Notes under the pieces: model-generated
The model's database searches: none
Seen by the model: the letters and a program-made list of their open reading frames with translations, nothing else
What the model was told of the DNA's origin: nothing
Source: Brucella tritici
GTDB taxonomy: Bacteria > Pseudomonadota > Alphaproteobacteria > Rhizobiales > Rhizobiaceae
DNA: 64,000 bases
Assembly: GCF_902825325.1 (NCBI RefSeq)
Contig: NZ_CADEAR010000007.1
Coordinates: 124,001-188,000, forward strand
Direction of reading: 5' to 3'
Shown here: piece after piece, positions 8,062-16,921 of the stretch
Layout: each line of letters starts with the position of its first letter
How positions within the stretch are numbered: position 1 is the first letter of the stretch
Made by a program: the position numbers and the translations under genes

Positions 8062-8327
8062 CTATTTCCAGGAAACGTATTGGATAGAGCCAGTCCTGAT
8101 AGCAGAATGGCGTTATGGATATCTTAGTGCGAACGGGAACAAGTTAGAACGGTTACTGAGGATTGCAATGTCTGTGCGAAAAGCCTGACGAAACACAACC
8201 TTCTATCGAGTTATGGACGGTGCTTTACGATTTCAGGCAGAATCCTGCGCTGTTTGGCTCTTTTCGGGCTTTGTGGCCTTGCAGGCAGCGCCGTCTCGTG
8301 CCATTGCGCGCACATTCTCTGTTTATC

Positions 8328-8372
8328 GCATTTTTCTTGAGCAAAACCGTTACACGCTTTTGCCGAAAATGC
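8328..8372. repeat. Partial palindromic element
   Basis: Imperfect hairpin GCATTTT...GCAAAACC...GCTTTTGC-CGAAAATGC in the 355-bp gap between the divergent AI-2E and purM genes. It matches one half of the longer elements at 23227 and 47099. The rest of the gap has no gene; promoters for both directions must lie here but none is distinct enough to place. Confidence 0.6.
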
Positions 8373-8416
8373 ATTAAACAGCTGCGTGGATAAGCACCCA
8401 ATTTCAGGAGCAGGCC

Positions 8417-9508
8417 ATGACCATGGAAAATAAGCCCGCCGATAAGCCTGTTGGCCAGAACGGCCTGACCTATGCGCAGGCTGGTGTCGACATCGATGCT
8501 GGTAACCTGATGGTCGAGAAGATCAAGCCCCTCGTGCGCTCCACGCGCCGCCCCGGTGCGGACGGAGAGATTGGCGGCTTTGGCGGCCTGTTCGACCTCA
8601 AGGCCGCTGGTTTCAAAGACCCGGTACTCGTTGCCGCCAATGACGGTGTCGGCACCAAGCTGAAGATCGCCATCGATGCCGACAAGCACGACACGGTAGG
8701 CATTGATCTTGTTGCCATGTGTGTCAACGATCTCGTCGTTCAGGGTGCTGAACCGCTTTTCTTCCTCGACTATTTTGCGACCGGCAAGCTTTCGCCGGAT
8801 CAGGGTGTCGATATCGTTGCGGGCATCGCCGAAGGATGCCGGCAGGCCGGTTGCGCGCTGATCGGTGGTGAAACCGCTGAAATGCCCGGCATGTACCGGG
8901 ATGGCGATTATGATCTTGCCGGTTTCGCCGTTGGTGCGGCCGAACGCGACCGTCTACTGCCGCGTGGCGATGTTGCCGAAGGCGATGTCATCCTTGGCCT
9001 TGCTTCGTCCGGTGTGCATTCCAACGGATTTTCTCTGGTGCGCCGCATCGTCGAACTCTCCGGCCTTGGCTGGAAGTCCGATGCCCCGTTCCAGCCGGGC
9101 GTGACGCTCGGCGAAGCGCTGCTGACCCCGACACGCATTTATGTGAAGCCTCTTCTTGCCGCGATCCGCGCTTCGGACGGCATCAAGGCGCTGGCACACA
9201 TCACGGGCGGCGGTTTTCCCGACAATATTCCGCGCGTTCTGCCGGAAGGTCTCGCTGCCGAAATCGATCTTGCGTCCATTTCCGTTCCGCCAGTCTTCTC
9301 CTGGCTTGCCAAGACGGGCGGTGTCGAGCCGAATGAAATGCTGCGCACATTCAATTGCGGCATCGGAATGATTGCCGTCGTGAAGCCTGAGAAGGTTGAG
9401 GAAGTCGTGGCTGTCCTTGCCGCAGAAGGCGAAAAGGTCGTCACGCTCGGCCGGATGGTGAAGCGTGAAAAAGACGGCGTCGTCTATAAGGGTACGCTTT
9501 CGCTATGA
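8417..9508 (+). CDS. purM: Phosphoribosylaminoimidazole synthetase (AIR synthetase)
   Basis: A 363-residue enzyme closing the imidazole ring: FGAM + ATP to AIR, step five of purine synthesis, in the cytoplasm. Family stretches: [53 protein letters not shown] and [16 protein letters not shown]. Length is normal with a short N-terminal extension. CAGGAG precedes the ATG. It overlaps purN by ATGA, so the two are translationally coupled. Confidence 0.97.
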   Translation: MTMENKPADKPVGQNGLTYAQAGVDIDAGNLMVEKIKPLVRSTRRPGADGEIGGFGGLFDLKAAGFKDPVLVAANDGVGTKLKIAIDADKHDTVGIDLVAMCVNDLVVQGAEPLFFLDYFATGKLSPDQGVDIVAGIAEGCRQAGCALIGGETAEMPGMYRDGDYDLAGFAVGAAERDRLLPRGDVAEGDVILGLASSGVHSNGFSLVRRIVELSGLGWKSDAPFQPGVTLGEALLTPTRIYVKPLLAAIRASDGIKALAHITGGGFPDNIPRVLPEGLAAEIDLASISVPPVFSWLAKTGGVEPNEMLRTFNCGIGMIAVVKPEKVEEVVAVLAAEGEKVVTLGRMVKREKDGVVYKGTLSL

Positions 9509-10122
9509 GCCGCAAGCGGGTCGTCATCTTCATTTCGGGCGGCGGCTCCAACATGGAGGCGCTGATCCGCGCTGCGCAAGCCGCCGATTTTCCGGCGGAA
9601 GTAGTGGCGGTTTTTTCCGACAAGGAAGAAGCTGGCGGCCTTGCCAAGGCAAAGGCTGCCGGAATTGCGACACAGGTTTTCAAGCGCAAGGACTTTACCT
9701 CGAAGGATGCGCATGAAGATGCCATTCTGGACGCACTCGCCGCGTTGAAGCCGGATATGATCTGCCTTGCTGGCTATATGCGTCTTCTGTCGGGCCGTTT
9801 CATTGCTCCCTATGAAGGCCGCATTCTCAACATTCACCCTTCCCTGCTCCCGCTTTTCCCCGGACTGCATACCCACCAGCGCGCGCTGGATGCGGGTATG
9901 AAAGTCGCAGGCTGCACCGTTCATCTTGTAACGGAAGGGATGGATGAAGGTCCGATACTGGCACAGGCAGCGGTGCCGGTGCATGCTGGTGACGATGCCG
10001 AAGCGCTCGCGGCCCGCGTTCTGAAAGCCGAGCATCAACTTTATGCATTGGCCCTTCGCAAATTTGCCGGCGAACAAAACAGCCAGCCGGATTTCACCGG
10101 AGCGATGGTTCTCAGTGCGTGA
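9505..10122 (+). CDS. purN: Phosphoribosylglycinamide formyltransferase
   Basis: A 205-residue GAR transformylase: transfers formyl from 10-formyl-THF to GAR in purine synthesis. The GART fold is clear: [15 protein letters not shown] at the N-terminus, catalytic [20 protein letters not shown] with the Asn-His pair, and [14 protein letters not shown] with the catalytic Asp. The start overlaps the purM stop by 4 bases (ATGA). No obvious terminator follows. Confidence 0.97.
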   Translation: MSRKRVVIFISGGGSNMEALIRAAQAADFPAEVVAVFSDKEEAGGLAKAKAAGIATQVFKRKDFTSKDAHEDAILDALAALKPDMICLAGYMRLLSGRFIAPYEGRILNIHPSLLPLFPGLHTHQRALDAGMKVAGCTVHLVTEGMDEGPILAQAAVPVHAGDDAEALAARVLKAEHQLYALALRKFAGEQNSQPDFTGAMVLSA

Positions 10123-10158
10123 TAGCGCGCGACAAATTAATCACATCCCAATTTTTTT

Positions 10159-10174
10159 GTTAATAAAACTTTAA
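10159..10174 (-). promoter_or_regulatory. CtrA-like box upstream of DUF992 gene
   Basis: On the minus strand the sequence reads TTAA-N7-TTAAC, the full consensus for the alphaproteobacterial cell-cycle regulator CtrA. It lies about 112 bases before the start of the DUF992 gene. The local region is AT-rich, which raises the chance of a random match. Confidence 0.35.
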
Positions 10175-10285
10175 TTTCCCGCAAAAAGCTCTAATTCCCA
10201 TTCGTAACGGAACTTGCTTCGGCAAATCTCGTTAAGGGACGTGTAAGCGTCTCTTTCAATATGTGTTTTAGAAGAGGACAAAGAC

Positions 10286-10810
10286 ATGTCTCTCCGTTTT
10301 TCGACTTCCTTCCTTTCGGCAATGACCGTCATTTCCGGCATTGCGGTCACGGCTCCAGCCATTGCTGCCGACTACGTAGCTCCTCCCGCTTCAGGTCGCA
10401 CCCAGCCGCGCTCGGAAGTCGGCACGCTGTCCTGCGATATTTCTCCTGCAATCGGCGTCATCATCGGCAGCCAGCAGGATGTGGACTGCGTATTCAGCCC
10501 GGCCCGTGGACGTGGTCCGGCTGAGCGTTATACAGGGACGATTACCAAGCTCGGCATCGATGTCGGCTTCATAAATGGCGGCCGTGTCGCCTGGGCCGTC
10601 TGGGCTCCGACCGTTCGTCCCGAAGGCGCTCTTCAGGGCCGTTATGTCGGCGCATCTGCCAATGCAGCGATTGGCGTCGGCTTCGGCACCAACATCCTGA
10701 CCGGCGGTTCGTGGAAGACGATTTCGCTTCAGCCGATTTCGCTTCAGGGCCAGCGCGGCCTGAATGCCGCTGTGGGTGTTTCCAAGCTGAGACTGCGTTA
10801 CGCTGGCTAA
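10286..10810 (+). CDS. DUF992 family exported protein
   Basis: A 174-residue protein with a signal peptide (about residues 1-27, ending APAIAADY) and a mature domain matching the alphaproteobacterial DUF992 family: VGTLSCDISPAIGVIIGSQQ, then DCVFSP, YTGTITKLGIDVGFINGG and ASANAAIGVGFGTN. Members are small Gly-rich periplasmic or surface proteins of unknown function. AGAGGA lies upstream of the ATG. A CtrA-like box lies in the upstream region and a large hairpin follows. Confidence 0.88.
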   Translation: MSLRFSTSFLSAMTVISGIAVTAPAIAADYVAPPASGRTQPRSEVGTLSCDISPAIGVIIGSQQDVDCVFSPARGRGPAERYTGTITKLGIDVGFINGGRVAWAVWAPTVRPEGALQGRYVGASANAAIGVGFGTNILTGGSWKTISLQPISLQGQRGLNAAVGVSKLRLRYAG

Positions 10811-10827
10811 CAAGCAGCGCGAATAAA

Positions 10828-10878
10828 CAACAACGCCGGGACGCATATATATTTTATATATGCGTCCCGGCGTTGTTG
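10828..10878. terminator. Perfect 24-bp hairpin between convergent genes
   Basis: Arms 10828-10851 and 10855-10878 are perfectly complementary over 24 bases with a TTT loop; the inner part is TATATA and the outer part GC-rich. It sits between the stops of the DUF992 gene (+) and the molybdopterin oxidoreductase (-), where a two-way terminator is expected, but lacks a T-run outside the stem. Confidence 0.75.
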
Positions 10879-10887
10879 GATAAATAT

Positions 10888-13008
10888 TTATGCGTTTATT
10901 TTGCGTATCCAGATCTTGGTGTCGTGCACCGCCAGCCCGCCATAGGGGGCGGCAGGTTCAGCGCCGATCAATATATTGATCCCCTCGCCGCGCTCGAATG
11001 TCGAGTTCGGAAAAATGCCCTCCGACACGACGACCCCGCGTTTTTGTCCGGCGCGCAGCACGGCATGAAGCACCAGTTCGCCACGATGATTGCCGATCTC
11101 GATCCGCTCGCCATTCTCGATGCCAAGTTCTGCCGCATCGTCGGGATGGATAAGCAGTTCAGGCCGGATTTCCTTGGCAAGCGATGTCAGCGTCTCGGCG
11201 AAGGTCGAGTTCAGGAAATTATGCGCCGGTGAAGTCGTCATGCGGAAGGGATGTTCGGCATCCGCCGTTTCAATCACTTCCCAATAATCCGGAAATTCCG
11301 GTATCGACTGGAAATCACCCTGAAGCCCCATGACTTCCGGTGGCTTGTTCGGCGACGGGCTTCCGGTCCAGTCAGGACGAAAGCGGAACTTGCCATCCGG
11401 CCATTTGAAACCATTGATATAATGCGCATCTTCGAAAGGCGGTTGCAGATCGACAAAGCGCTTTTCCTTCAATTCATCGAATTGTGGCAAGTCGCTATTG
11501 GCGTTCATGTTGTTAATCAGCGTGCGCTCATCCAGATCGAAGCCCGGCAGATCGCCAACACCGAGGCGCTTTGCCAGTTCGTTGATTACGAAGATATTCG
11601 GACGCGCATCGGCGAGAGGCTCGATCAGCTTCGGCCCCAGAACCACATGCTGCTGCCCGCCGCCGCGATAAATATCGTCATGTTCGAGGAACGTCGTGGC
11701 TGGCAATGCAACATCGGCCATCTTCGCCGTATCGGTCATGAATTGTTCGTGCACGGCGACGAAAAGATCCTCGCGCGCAAAGCCTTTGCGAACCAGCCGC
11801 TGTTCCGGCGTCACATTCATCGGGTTGGTGTTCTGGATCAGCATTGCCATGACGGGCGGGCCGCCATAAAGCGCCTGCGCGTCACCGGTAAGAATGCGAC
11901 CGATCTTCGACTGATCGAGAAAACGAAGCCCCATATCCTGCATGGCGCGACCTTCGATCTCGCGCTTGTCCATCTTGAAGATGCCGGAGTTCGAGTGGAA
12001 TGCCCCGCCGCCTTCATAAAGGAAAGCACCTGTCACGCAGGCAATCGAAGCGGCTGCATGCATGTTCACCGCGCCGTTGCGTTGGCGGGTGAAACCATAG
12101 CCGAGGCGGAAATAAGTTCGCTTGGTTTTGCCGACGAGATGGGCAAATGCTTCGATCTCTTCAACGGACAGGCCGGTGATCGCGGCTGCCCATTCCGGTG
12201 TACGGGTCTGAAGATGTGCTTCCAGCCCCTTCGGATCGTCGGTGTAGCGCTCCAGATAATCCCAGTCTGCAAGGCCGTCACGAAACAGCACATGCATGAC
12301 CGCGCAGGCAAAGGCGCCATCGGTTCCGGGTTTCAGCACAATGCCCATATCCGCCTGGCGGACGGTCGCATTGGCATAAACGTCGATGACGACGATCTTG
12401 GCGCCGCGTTCCTTACGTGCCCGGACCGCGTGGGTCATGACATTGACCTGCGTGGCGGCGGCGTTGGTGCCCCAGATCACCACCACATCGGCCTTCGCCA
12501 TTTCACGCGGATCAGGACCGGTCAGGCTTCCTGTTCCCGCAAAATAGCCGGTCCAGGCCATATTGGTACAGAAACTGTCGAACTGGTTGGAATAGCGCTT
12601 GGCAAAGCGCAGGCGATTGATCGAGTCGCGCTGCACCAGCCCCATGGTGCCCGCATAGTAATAGGGCCAGACGCTCTCGCTGCCATAATCGCGCTCGGCT
12701 TTCAGGAAACGCTCGGCAATGAGATCAAGTGCGGCTTCCCATGAAGCTTCCTTCCACTGCCCAGCACCTTTCGCACCGGCACGAACCAGCGGATGCTTCA
12801 GGCGATCAGGATGATGAACCCGTTCCGCATAACGCGCCACCTTGGCGCAGATGACGCCAGCCGTGTAGCTGTTGTCCTTCGCGCCGCGCACGCGCCCGAT
12901 GGTCCGCTCATCGAGAATTTCGACATCGAGTGCGCAAGTTGACGGACAGTCGTGCGGACAAGCCGAATGACCGGTTTTGATGTTCGAGATTGGAGCGTGC
13001 TGGTTCAT
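10888..13008 (-). CDS. Molybdopterin-dependent oxidoreductase (DMSO reductase family)
   Basis: A 706-residue protein of the DMSO reductase superfamily with Mo-bisMGD. The N-terminus carries a 4Fe-4S site (CPHDCPSTC at residues 18-26, then VICAKV near 54). Further family features: MoCo domain GTNAAATQVNVMTHAVRARK, the loop YGGPPVMAMLIQNTNPMNVT, and the C-terminal molydopterin dinucleotide-binding domain (LLIHPDDAAELGIENGERIE). A Cys in FDSFCTNMAW near residue 147 is a candidate Mo ligand (inference). There is no Tat signal, so it acts in the cytoplasm. No partner subunit or chaperone is adjacent and the substrate cannot be named. Confidence 0.9.
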   Translation of the reverse strand: MNQHAPISNIKTGHSACPHDCPSTCALDVEILDERTIGRVRGAKDNSYTAGVICAKVARYAERVHHPDRLKHPLVRAGAKGAGQWKEASWEAALDLIAERFLKAERDYGSESVWPYYYAGTMGLVQRDSINRLRFAKRYSNQFDSFCTNMAWTGYFAGTGSLTGPDPREMAKADVVVIWGTNAAATQVNVMTHAVRARKERGAKIVVIDVYANATVRQADMGIVLKPGTDGAFACAVMHVLFRDGLADWDYLERYTDDPKGLEAHLQTRTPEWAAAITGLSVEEIEAFAHLVGKTKRTYFRLGYGFTRQRNGAVNMHAAASIACVTGAFLYEGGGAFHSNSGIFKMDKREIEGRAMQDMGLRFLDQSKIGRILTGDAQALYGGPPVMAMLIQNTNPMNVTPEQRLVRKGFAREDLFVAVHEQFMTDTAKMADVALPATTFLEHDDIYRGGGQQHVVLGPKLIEPLADARPNIFVINELAKRLGVGDLPGFDLDERTLINNMNANSDLPQFDELKEKRFVDLQPPFEDAHYINGFKWPDGKFRFRPDWTGSPSPNKPPEVMGLQGDFQSIPEFPDYWEVIETADAEHPFRMTTSPAHNFLNSTFAETLTSLAKEIRPELLIHPDDAAELGIENGERIEIGNHRGELVLHAVLRAGQKRGVVVSEGIFPNSTFERGEGINILIGAEPAAPYGGLAVHDTKIWIRKINA

Positions 13009-13085
13009 ATTACTTTATTAGCCCAAGCCACTTCCTGCAGAAACGAATTTCTGCCGGAAGATTGTCACTGTGACGAAATAAATTT

Positions 13086-13931
13086 TCAAGACAAGCGCAA
13101 TGCAATCGCACCGAGAACAATAAAGCCGGCAGCCACGAAACGTGGTAGCCCGACTTTTTCTTTCAATACCAGAGCCGAAATGAGCACACCGAAGAGTATC
13201 GCGGTTTCGCGGAGTGCCGCCACGACGGCAATCGGAGCCATGGTCATCGCCCAGAGTGCAAGGCCATAGGAACCGAGCGTACCAACGCCACCGATCATGG
13301 CCGGTCGCCAGTGATTACGCAGATACTGGATGAAACGGTCCGGTTCGCGGTAAAGGGCCCACCCCGCCAGCGGTATGGCGTTCATCAGGAACAGCCACAG
13401 CGTATAGGAAATCGGCTCGCCCGACACACGGACACCGAGGCCGTCAATGATCGTATAACTTGCTATGAAACCGGCATTGGTCAGCGCAAGCAAGGCAGTG
13501 CGACTTGAAGCTCCACGATTTCTTCGCCGCGCATCAAGCGCCATCGCCAGAACGCCGGAGCAGATCAGCACGATACCAAGCCAGCTCTGCCAGCCCATGA
13601 TCTCGCCGACCAGCGGCGCACTGACCAGCGCCACCAGCAAGGGCGGAGTGCCGCGCATGATCGGATAGGCTTCGCTCATATCGCCGGATTTATAAGCCGC
13701 CGCCACGAGCGACATATAGAAGGTCTGCGTAACCGTAGACAGAAGCATGTAAATCCAGCTTGCCGGGTTCGGCAGCGGCAGAAAAGGCAAGGTGAAAAGG
13801 GCGATCAACCCGGCAGCGCTGGTCACACTGGCCGCACTGAAGAACTTGTCTCCGCTTCCCTTTACAATTGCGTTCCAGCTCGCGTGGAGGAACGCGCCAA
13901 AGAGGACGATCAGAAGGACGCCACCAGACAT
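13086..13931 (-). CDS. EamA/DMT family transporter
   Basis: A 281-residue inner-membrane protein with about ten hydrophobic helices in two EamA repeats (about 5-130 and 145-278). Typical pieces are FGAFLHASWNAIVKGSGDKF at the start and ALRETAILFGVLISALVLKE in the second repeat. Family members export amino acids or other metabolites; substrate unknown. The gene follows the molybdopterin oxidoreductase in the same direction but 77 bases upstream of it, and is divergent from rlmJ. Confidence 0.88.
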   Translation of the reverse strand: MSGGVLLIVLFGAFLHASWNAIVKGSGDKFFSAASVTSAAGLIALFTLPFLPLPNPASWIYMLLSTVTQTFYMSLVAAAYKSGDMSEAYPIMRGTPPLLVALVSAPLVGEIMGWQSWLGIVLICSGVLAMALDARRRNRGASSRTALLALTNAGFIASYTIIDGLGVRVSGEPISYTLWLFLMNAIPLAGWALYREPDRFIQYLRNHWRPAMIGGVGTLGSYGLALWAMTMAPIAVVAALRETAILFGVLISALVLKEKVGLPRFVAAGFIVLGAIALRLS

Positions 13932-14084
13932 TTCGGGACTCGACTCAAAGGATAAGGAGCGGATGTTGAAGGTTGTATGTCACATTTGTGACAGGAGTGA
14001 TATTGCAGGAACGACGCAGAGCGAGGTCTTTTTGGATATCACTGCCTCTTGCCGAAAAGAGACCGACATGAAACAAGCGCAACC

Positions 14085-14957
14085 ATGAATTATCGTCACG
14101 CCTATCACGCCGGAAATTTTGCGGATGTCGTCAAGCACGTCATCCTGACGCGCCTTGTCGAGTATCTGAAACGCAAGGATCAGGCCTTTCGCGTCATCGA
14201 CACCCATGCAGGCATCGGCCTCTACGACCTGAAGGGTATCGAGGCAGGCAAGACCGGCGAATGGGCAGGCGGTATCGACCGCATCCTGGACGCGGTGAAG
14301 AAAGGGCAGATCGAGCAGCCCGTGCTGGATTTGCTGGAGCCTTATCTTGCTGCCGTCCGCGCAGTCAATGAAGGCGAAAAGCTGCGCCATTATCCGGGAT
14401 CGCCCTTTCTCGTGCGGCATTTGCTGCGCAAGCAGGATCGCCTGTCCGCACTGGAACTGCATCCGCAGGACTCCACCAAACTGGCGAAGCTATTCGACGG
14501 TGATTATCAGGTTCGGGTGACCGAGCTGGACGGCTGGCTGGCGCTTGGCGCTCACCTTCCACCGAAGGAAAAACGCGGCATGGTGCTTGTTGACCCGCCT
14601 TTTGAAAAGGAAGGCGAATTCGATCGTCTGGTTGATGGCCTGGCCAAGGCGTACAAGCGTTTCGGCGGTGGCATTTATGCGCTGTGGTATCCGGTGAAGG
14701 ACCGCAAGGAAACGGAACGTTTCACCAGACACTTACGTGAAACCGGCATTCCGAAGATCATGCAGATCGAACTGGCGATTCGTGCGCCCTCCGCCGAACC
14801 ACGCCTGGATGGCACCGGTATGATTGTCGTCAACCCGCCCTATACACTTGAAAGTGAGATGCAAACCCTGCTTCCCTGCCTTACCAAGCTTCTTGCTGAG
14901 GAAAAAGGGAGCAATTTCAGCATCAAGTGGGTGAGAAGCGAGACGGATCGCACTTGA
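14085..14957 (+). CDS. rlmJ: 23S rRNA (adenine-2030 N6)-methyltransferase
   Basis: A 290-residue SAM-dependent methyltransferase that modifies A2030 of 23S rRNA. It begins with the family-typical MNYRHAYHAGNFADVVKH, has the SAM-binding stretch FRVIDTHAGIGLYDL, and the catalytic motif DPPFE (VLVDPPFEKEGEF) near residue 165. The ATG at 14085 is preferred because it begins the conserved sequence. Length is normal. Monocistronic, divergent from the EamA gene. Confidence 0.95.
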   Translation: MNYRHAYHAGNFADVVKHVILTRLVEYLKRKDQAFRVIDTHAGIGLYDLKGIEAGKTGEWAGGIDRILDAVKKGQIEQPVLDLLEPYLAAVRAVNEGEKLRHYPGSPFLVRHLLRKQDRLSALELHPQDSTKLAKLFDGDYQVRVTELDGWLALGAHLPPKEKRGMVLVDPPFEKEGEFDRLVDGLAKAYKRFGGGIYALWYPVKDRKETERFTRHLRETGIPKIMQIELAIRAPSAEPRLDGTGMIVVNPPYTLESEMQTLLPCLTKLLAEEKGSNFSIKWVRSETDRT

Positions 14958-15051
14958 CCCGCGTGAATTGCTGACGGAAACTGCGCCTCAATGCTTCGGC
15001 TATCATAGACTTGAACGGGTGCCAGCCCGCAATTTGGGACAGGACAGAGAT

Positions 15052-15519
15052 ATGCAACGAACCCTGGAACGTATCGGACAGTATTCACGCGCAGCCCTGT
15101 TTGCGGCGTCTGTCCTTCCTCTGACGCTTGTGTCTCTGCCGGCCAGCGCCGCAGACTATCTCACTTCTGCTCCAGCAGGCGTTGCCGATGCAGGCGCTTG
15201 CAGCCAGCAGAGCGTTTTGCGTTCGGTGGTTTCCGATTTCGGCTATCAGGTACGTCATGTCCCGAACCTGCCGCAGGTCGGTATTTCGGCCATGAGCGAT
15301 GTTCAACTGACGCGCTATGAGCCGAAGACCAATCCGGCCCAGATCGAACGCACCTATTGCAAGGCAACCGCCGTTCTGACCGATGGTCAGTATCGTTCGG
15401 TCTGGTATATGGTCGAAGAAGGTCAGGGCTTTGCCTCGATGGGCCGCAATGTCGAATTCTGCGTCGACGGTTTCGACCGCTGGTATGTGTACGACGCAAG
15501 CTGCCGCGTTCTTCGCTAA
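15052..15519 (+). CDS. Exported protein of unknown function
   Basis: A 155-residue product with a signal peptide (about 1-34, ending SLPASAADY) and four Cys residues in the mature part (GACSQQS, TYCKAT, EFCVDG, ASCRVLR), spaced as two possible disulfides. AGGACAGAGA precedes the ATG. The mature domain is small and beta-rich; no named family is recognised. It lies 47 bases upstream of the RNase T2 gene, possibly cotranscribed. Confidence 0.75.
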   Translation: MQRTLERIGQYSRAALFAASVLPLTLVSLPASAADYLTSAPAGVADAGACSQQSVLRSVVSDFGYQVRHVPNLPQVGISAMSDVQLTRYEPKTNPAQIERTYCKATAVLTDGQYRSVWYMVEEGQGFASMGRNVEFCVDGFDRWYVYDASCRVLR

Positions 15520-15566
15520 AAATTAAGCGGCTTGATACGGTCAGCCGTTGATTAAGTGGAGGGCAC

Positions 15567-16244
15567 ATGCTGCGGAAGTTTGGTGCAGCGGCGGTTACGT
15601 TGCTCGCAGCGGCGGTTGCGAGTATTTTGGCAATTGCGCCGGGTCGGGCAGATGACGTTCCGGGCGAGTTCGACTTTTACGTCTTAGCCCTCTCCTGGTC
15701 GCCCAGCTATTGTGCATCGGAAGGCCCCCGCGCCAACAAGCAGCAATGTGGAACCAATCGTCCCTTCGGTTTCGTGGTGCATGGTCTCTGGCCGCAGAAT
15801 GAATGGGGTTACCCAGCGAACTGCCAGCTCGACAATGCCCGCAGCCGGGGCAGCTATGTGCCCCGCCCGATCATCTCCCGCCTTTCCGATATCATGCCTT
15901 CTGCCGGTCTCGCCGCTTATCAATGGCGCAAGCATGGCAGTTGTTCGGGTCTGTCGCAGGATGAATATTTCTCAACGCTGCGCAACGCTTTCGATCAGGT
16001 CAAAATTCCGCCCAGCCTGCGCAATCTGGCGAGCGGTCGGCGTGTTGATCCCCTTCTCGTTGAAAAAGCTTTTATCGCAGCCAATCCCGGCATGAAACCG
16101 GATGGTATCTCGATTAGCTGCAAGCGGAACTATCTTCAGGAAGTTCGCATCTGCATGACAAAAGACCTGCAATACCGTGCTTGCGGTCAGGTCGATGCCA
16201 ATGCCTGCCGAAGCCGCTCCGTCATGATGCCCGCCACGCAATAA
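15567..16244 (+). CDS. Secreted ribonuclease T2 family enzyme
   Basis: A 225-residue exported protein: signal peptide (about 1-28), then an RNase T2 domain with both active-site segments, CAS I FVVHGLWPQ (catalytic His) and CAS II WRKHGSCS (catalytic Glu position is Lys-preceded here, His-Gly present). FYVLALSWSPSYCASEG near the N-terminus is typical. The family cuts RNA through 2',3'-cyclic phosphates; in proteobacteria it is periplasmic. GGAGGG precedes the ATG. Cysteines in the mature part fit disulfide bonding. Confidence 0.92.
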   Translation: MLRKFGAAAVTLLAAAVASILAIAPGRADDVPGEFDFYVLALSWSPSYCASEGPRANKQQCGTNRPFGFVVHGLWPQNEWGYPANCQLDNARSRGSYVPRPIISRLSDIMPSAGLAAYQWRKHGSCSGLSQDEYFSTLRNAFDQVKIPPSLRNLASGRRVDPLLVEKAFIAANPGMKPDGISISCKRNYLQEVRICMTKDLQYRACGQVDANACRSRSVMMPATQ

Positions 16245-16273
16245 ACTTTACATATCCGGTTTAGGAACGAACG

Positions 16274-16873
16274 ATGACACAGATACTCTATTCGCCTGCT
16301 TCGCCCTACAGCGCGAAGGTGCGCATGGCCGCTCACCATGCCGGCATTCCGTTTGAAAGCGTTGTCGTCAACACCTCGGCGGAACCGGAGAACCTGATCC
16401 ACGCCAATCCGCTCGGAAAAATTCCGACGCTGGTGACGGATGACGGCAAATCGGTTTTCGACAGCCGTGCGATCACCCAGTATCTGAACCGGGTTTCGGG
16501 CAACAAGATTTTCCCGCGCAATGCCGAAAAGCGCACCGATGCAGAGCGCTATGAAGCCATCGCCGACGGTCTTTGCGACGTGCTTCTGGCGCATGTCTAC
16601 GAACGCCGCATGCGTCCGGAAGAGAAAATTCATCAGCCCTGGCTCGACCTGCAATGGCGCAAGGCCGAACGCGCACTCGACCTTCTCAACGAAGCGCCGC
16701 CGCGTCTGGCGGGCAAGCTGCATGGCGGCCATATCGCCGTTGCTGCCGCGCTTGGCTATCTGGCGCTGCGCTTTGAAGGCAAATGGGAACGCAACCGCTC
16801 CAAGCTCAAGCGCTGGATGAAGCGTTTTCAGGAACTGCACCCGGAACTGACGGAACTGCTGCCGCGCGGCTAA
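16274..16873 (+). CDS. Glutathione S-transferase family protein
   Basis: A 199-residue cytoplasmic protein with the two-domain GST architecture: thioredoxin-like N-terminal domain (ILYSPASPYSAKVRMAAHHA, NPLGKIPTLV, VFDSRAITQYL) and an all-helical C-terminal domain. SPASPYSAK suggests a Ser-type active site. Length is normal. The start is 29 bases after the RNase T2 stop. A terminator follows. The substrate is unknown. Confidence 0.9.
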   Translation: MTQILYSPASPYSAKVRMAAHHAGIPFESVVVNTSAEPENLIHANPLGKIPTLVTDDGKSVFDSRAITQYLNRVSGNKIFPRNAEKRTDAERYEAIADGLCDVLLAHVYERRMRPEEKIHQPWLDLQWRKAERALDLLNEAPPRLAGKLHGGHIAVAAALGYLALRFEGKWERNRSKLKRWMKRFQELHPELTELLPRG

Positions 16874-16890
16874 CCGGTCTGGAAAGAATG

Positions 16891-16916
16891 AAACCCCGGA
16901 TTTCCGGGGTTTTTTT
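16891..16916. terminator. Bidirectional terminator between GST gene and ampC
   Basis: Stem ACCCCGG / CCGGGGT, loop ATTT, flanked by A-run and T-run, so it can act for the plus-strand GST gene and the minus-strand ampC. Confidence 0.9.
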
Positions 16917-16921
16917 GCAGA

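Noticed and set aside
11251..12744. A 497-codon plus-strand frame
   Set aside because: Antisense to the molybdopterin oxidoreductase; no domain pattern.
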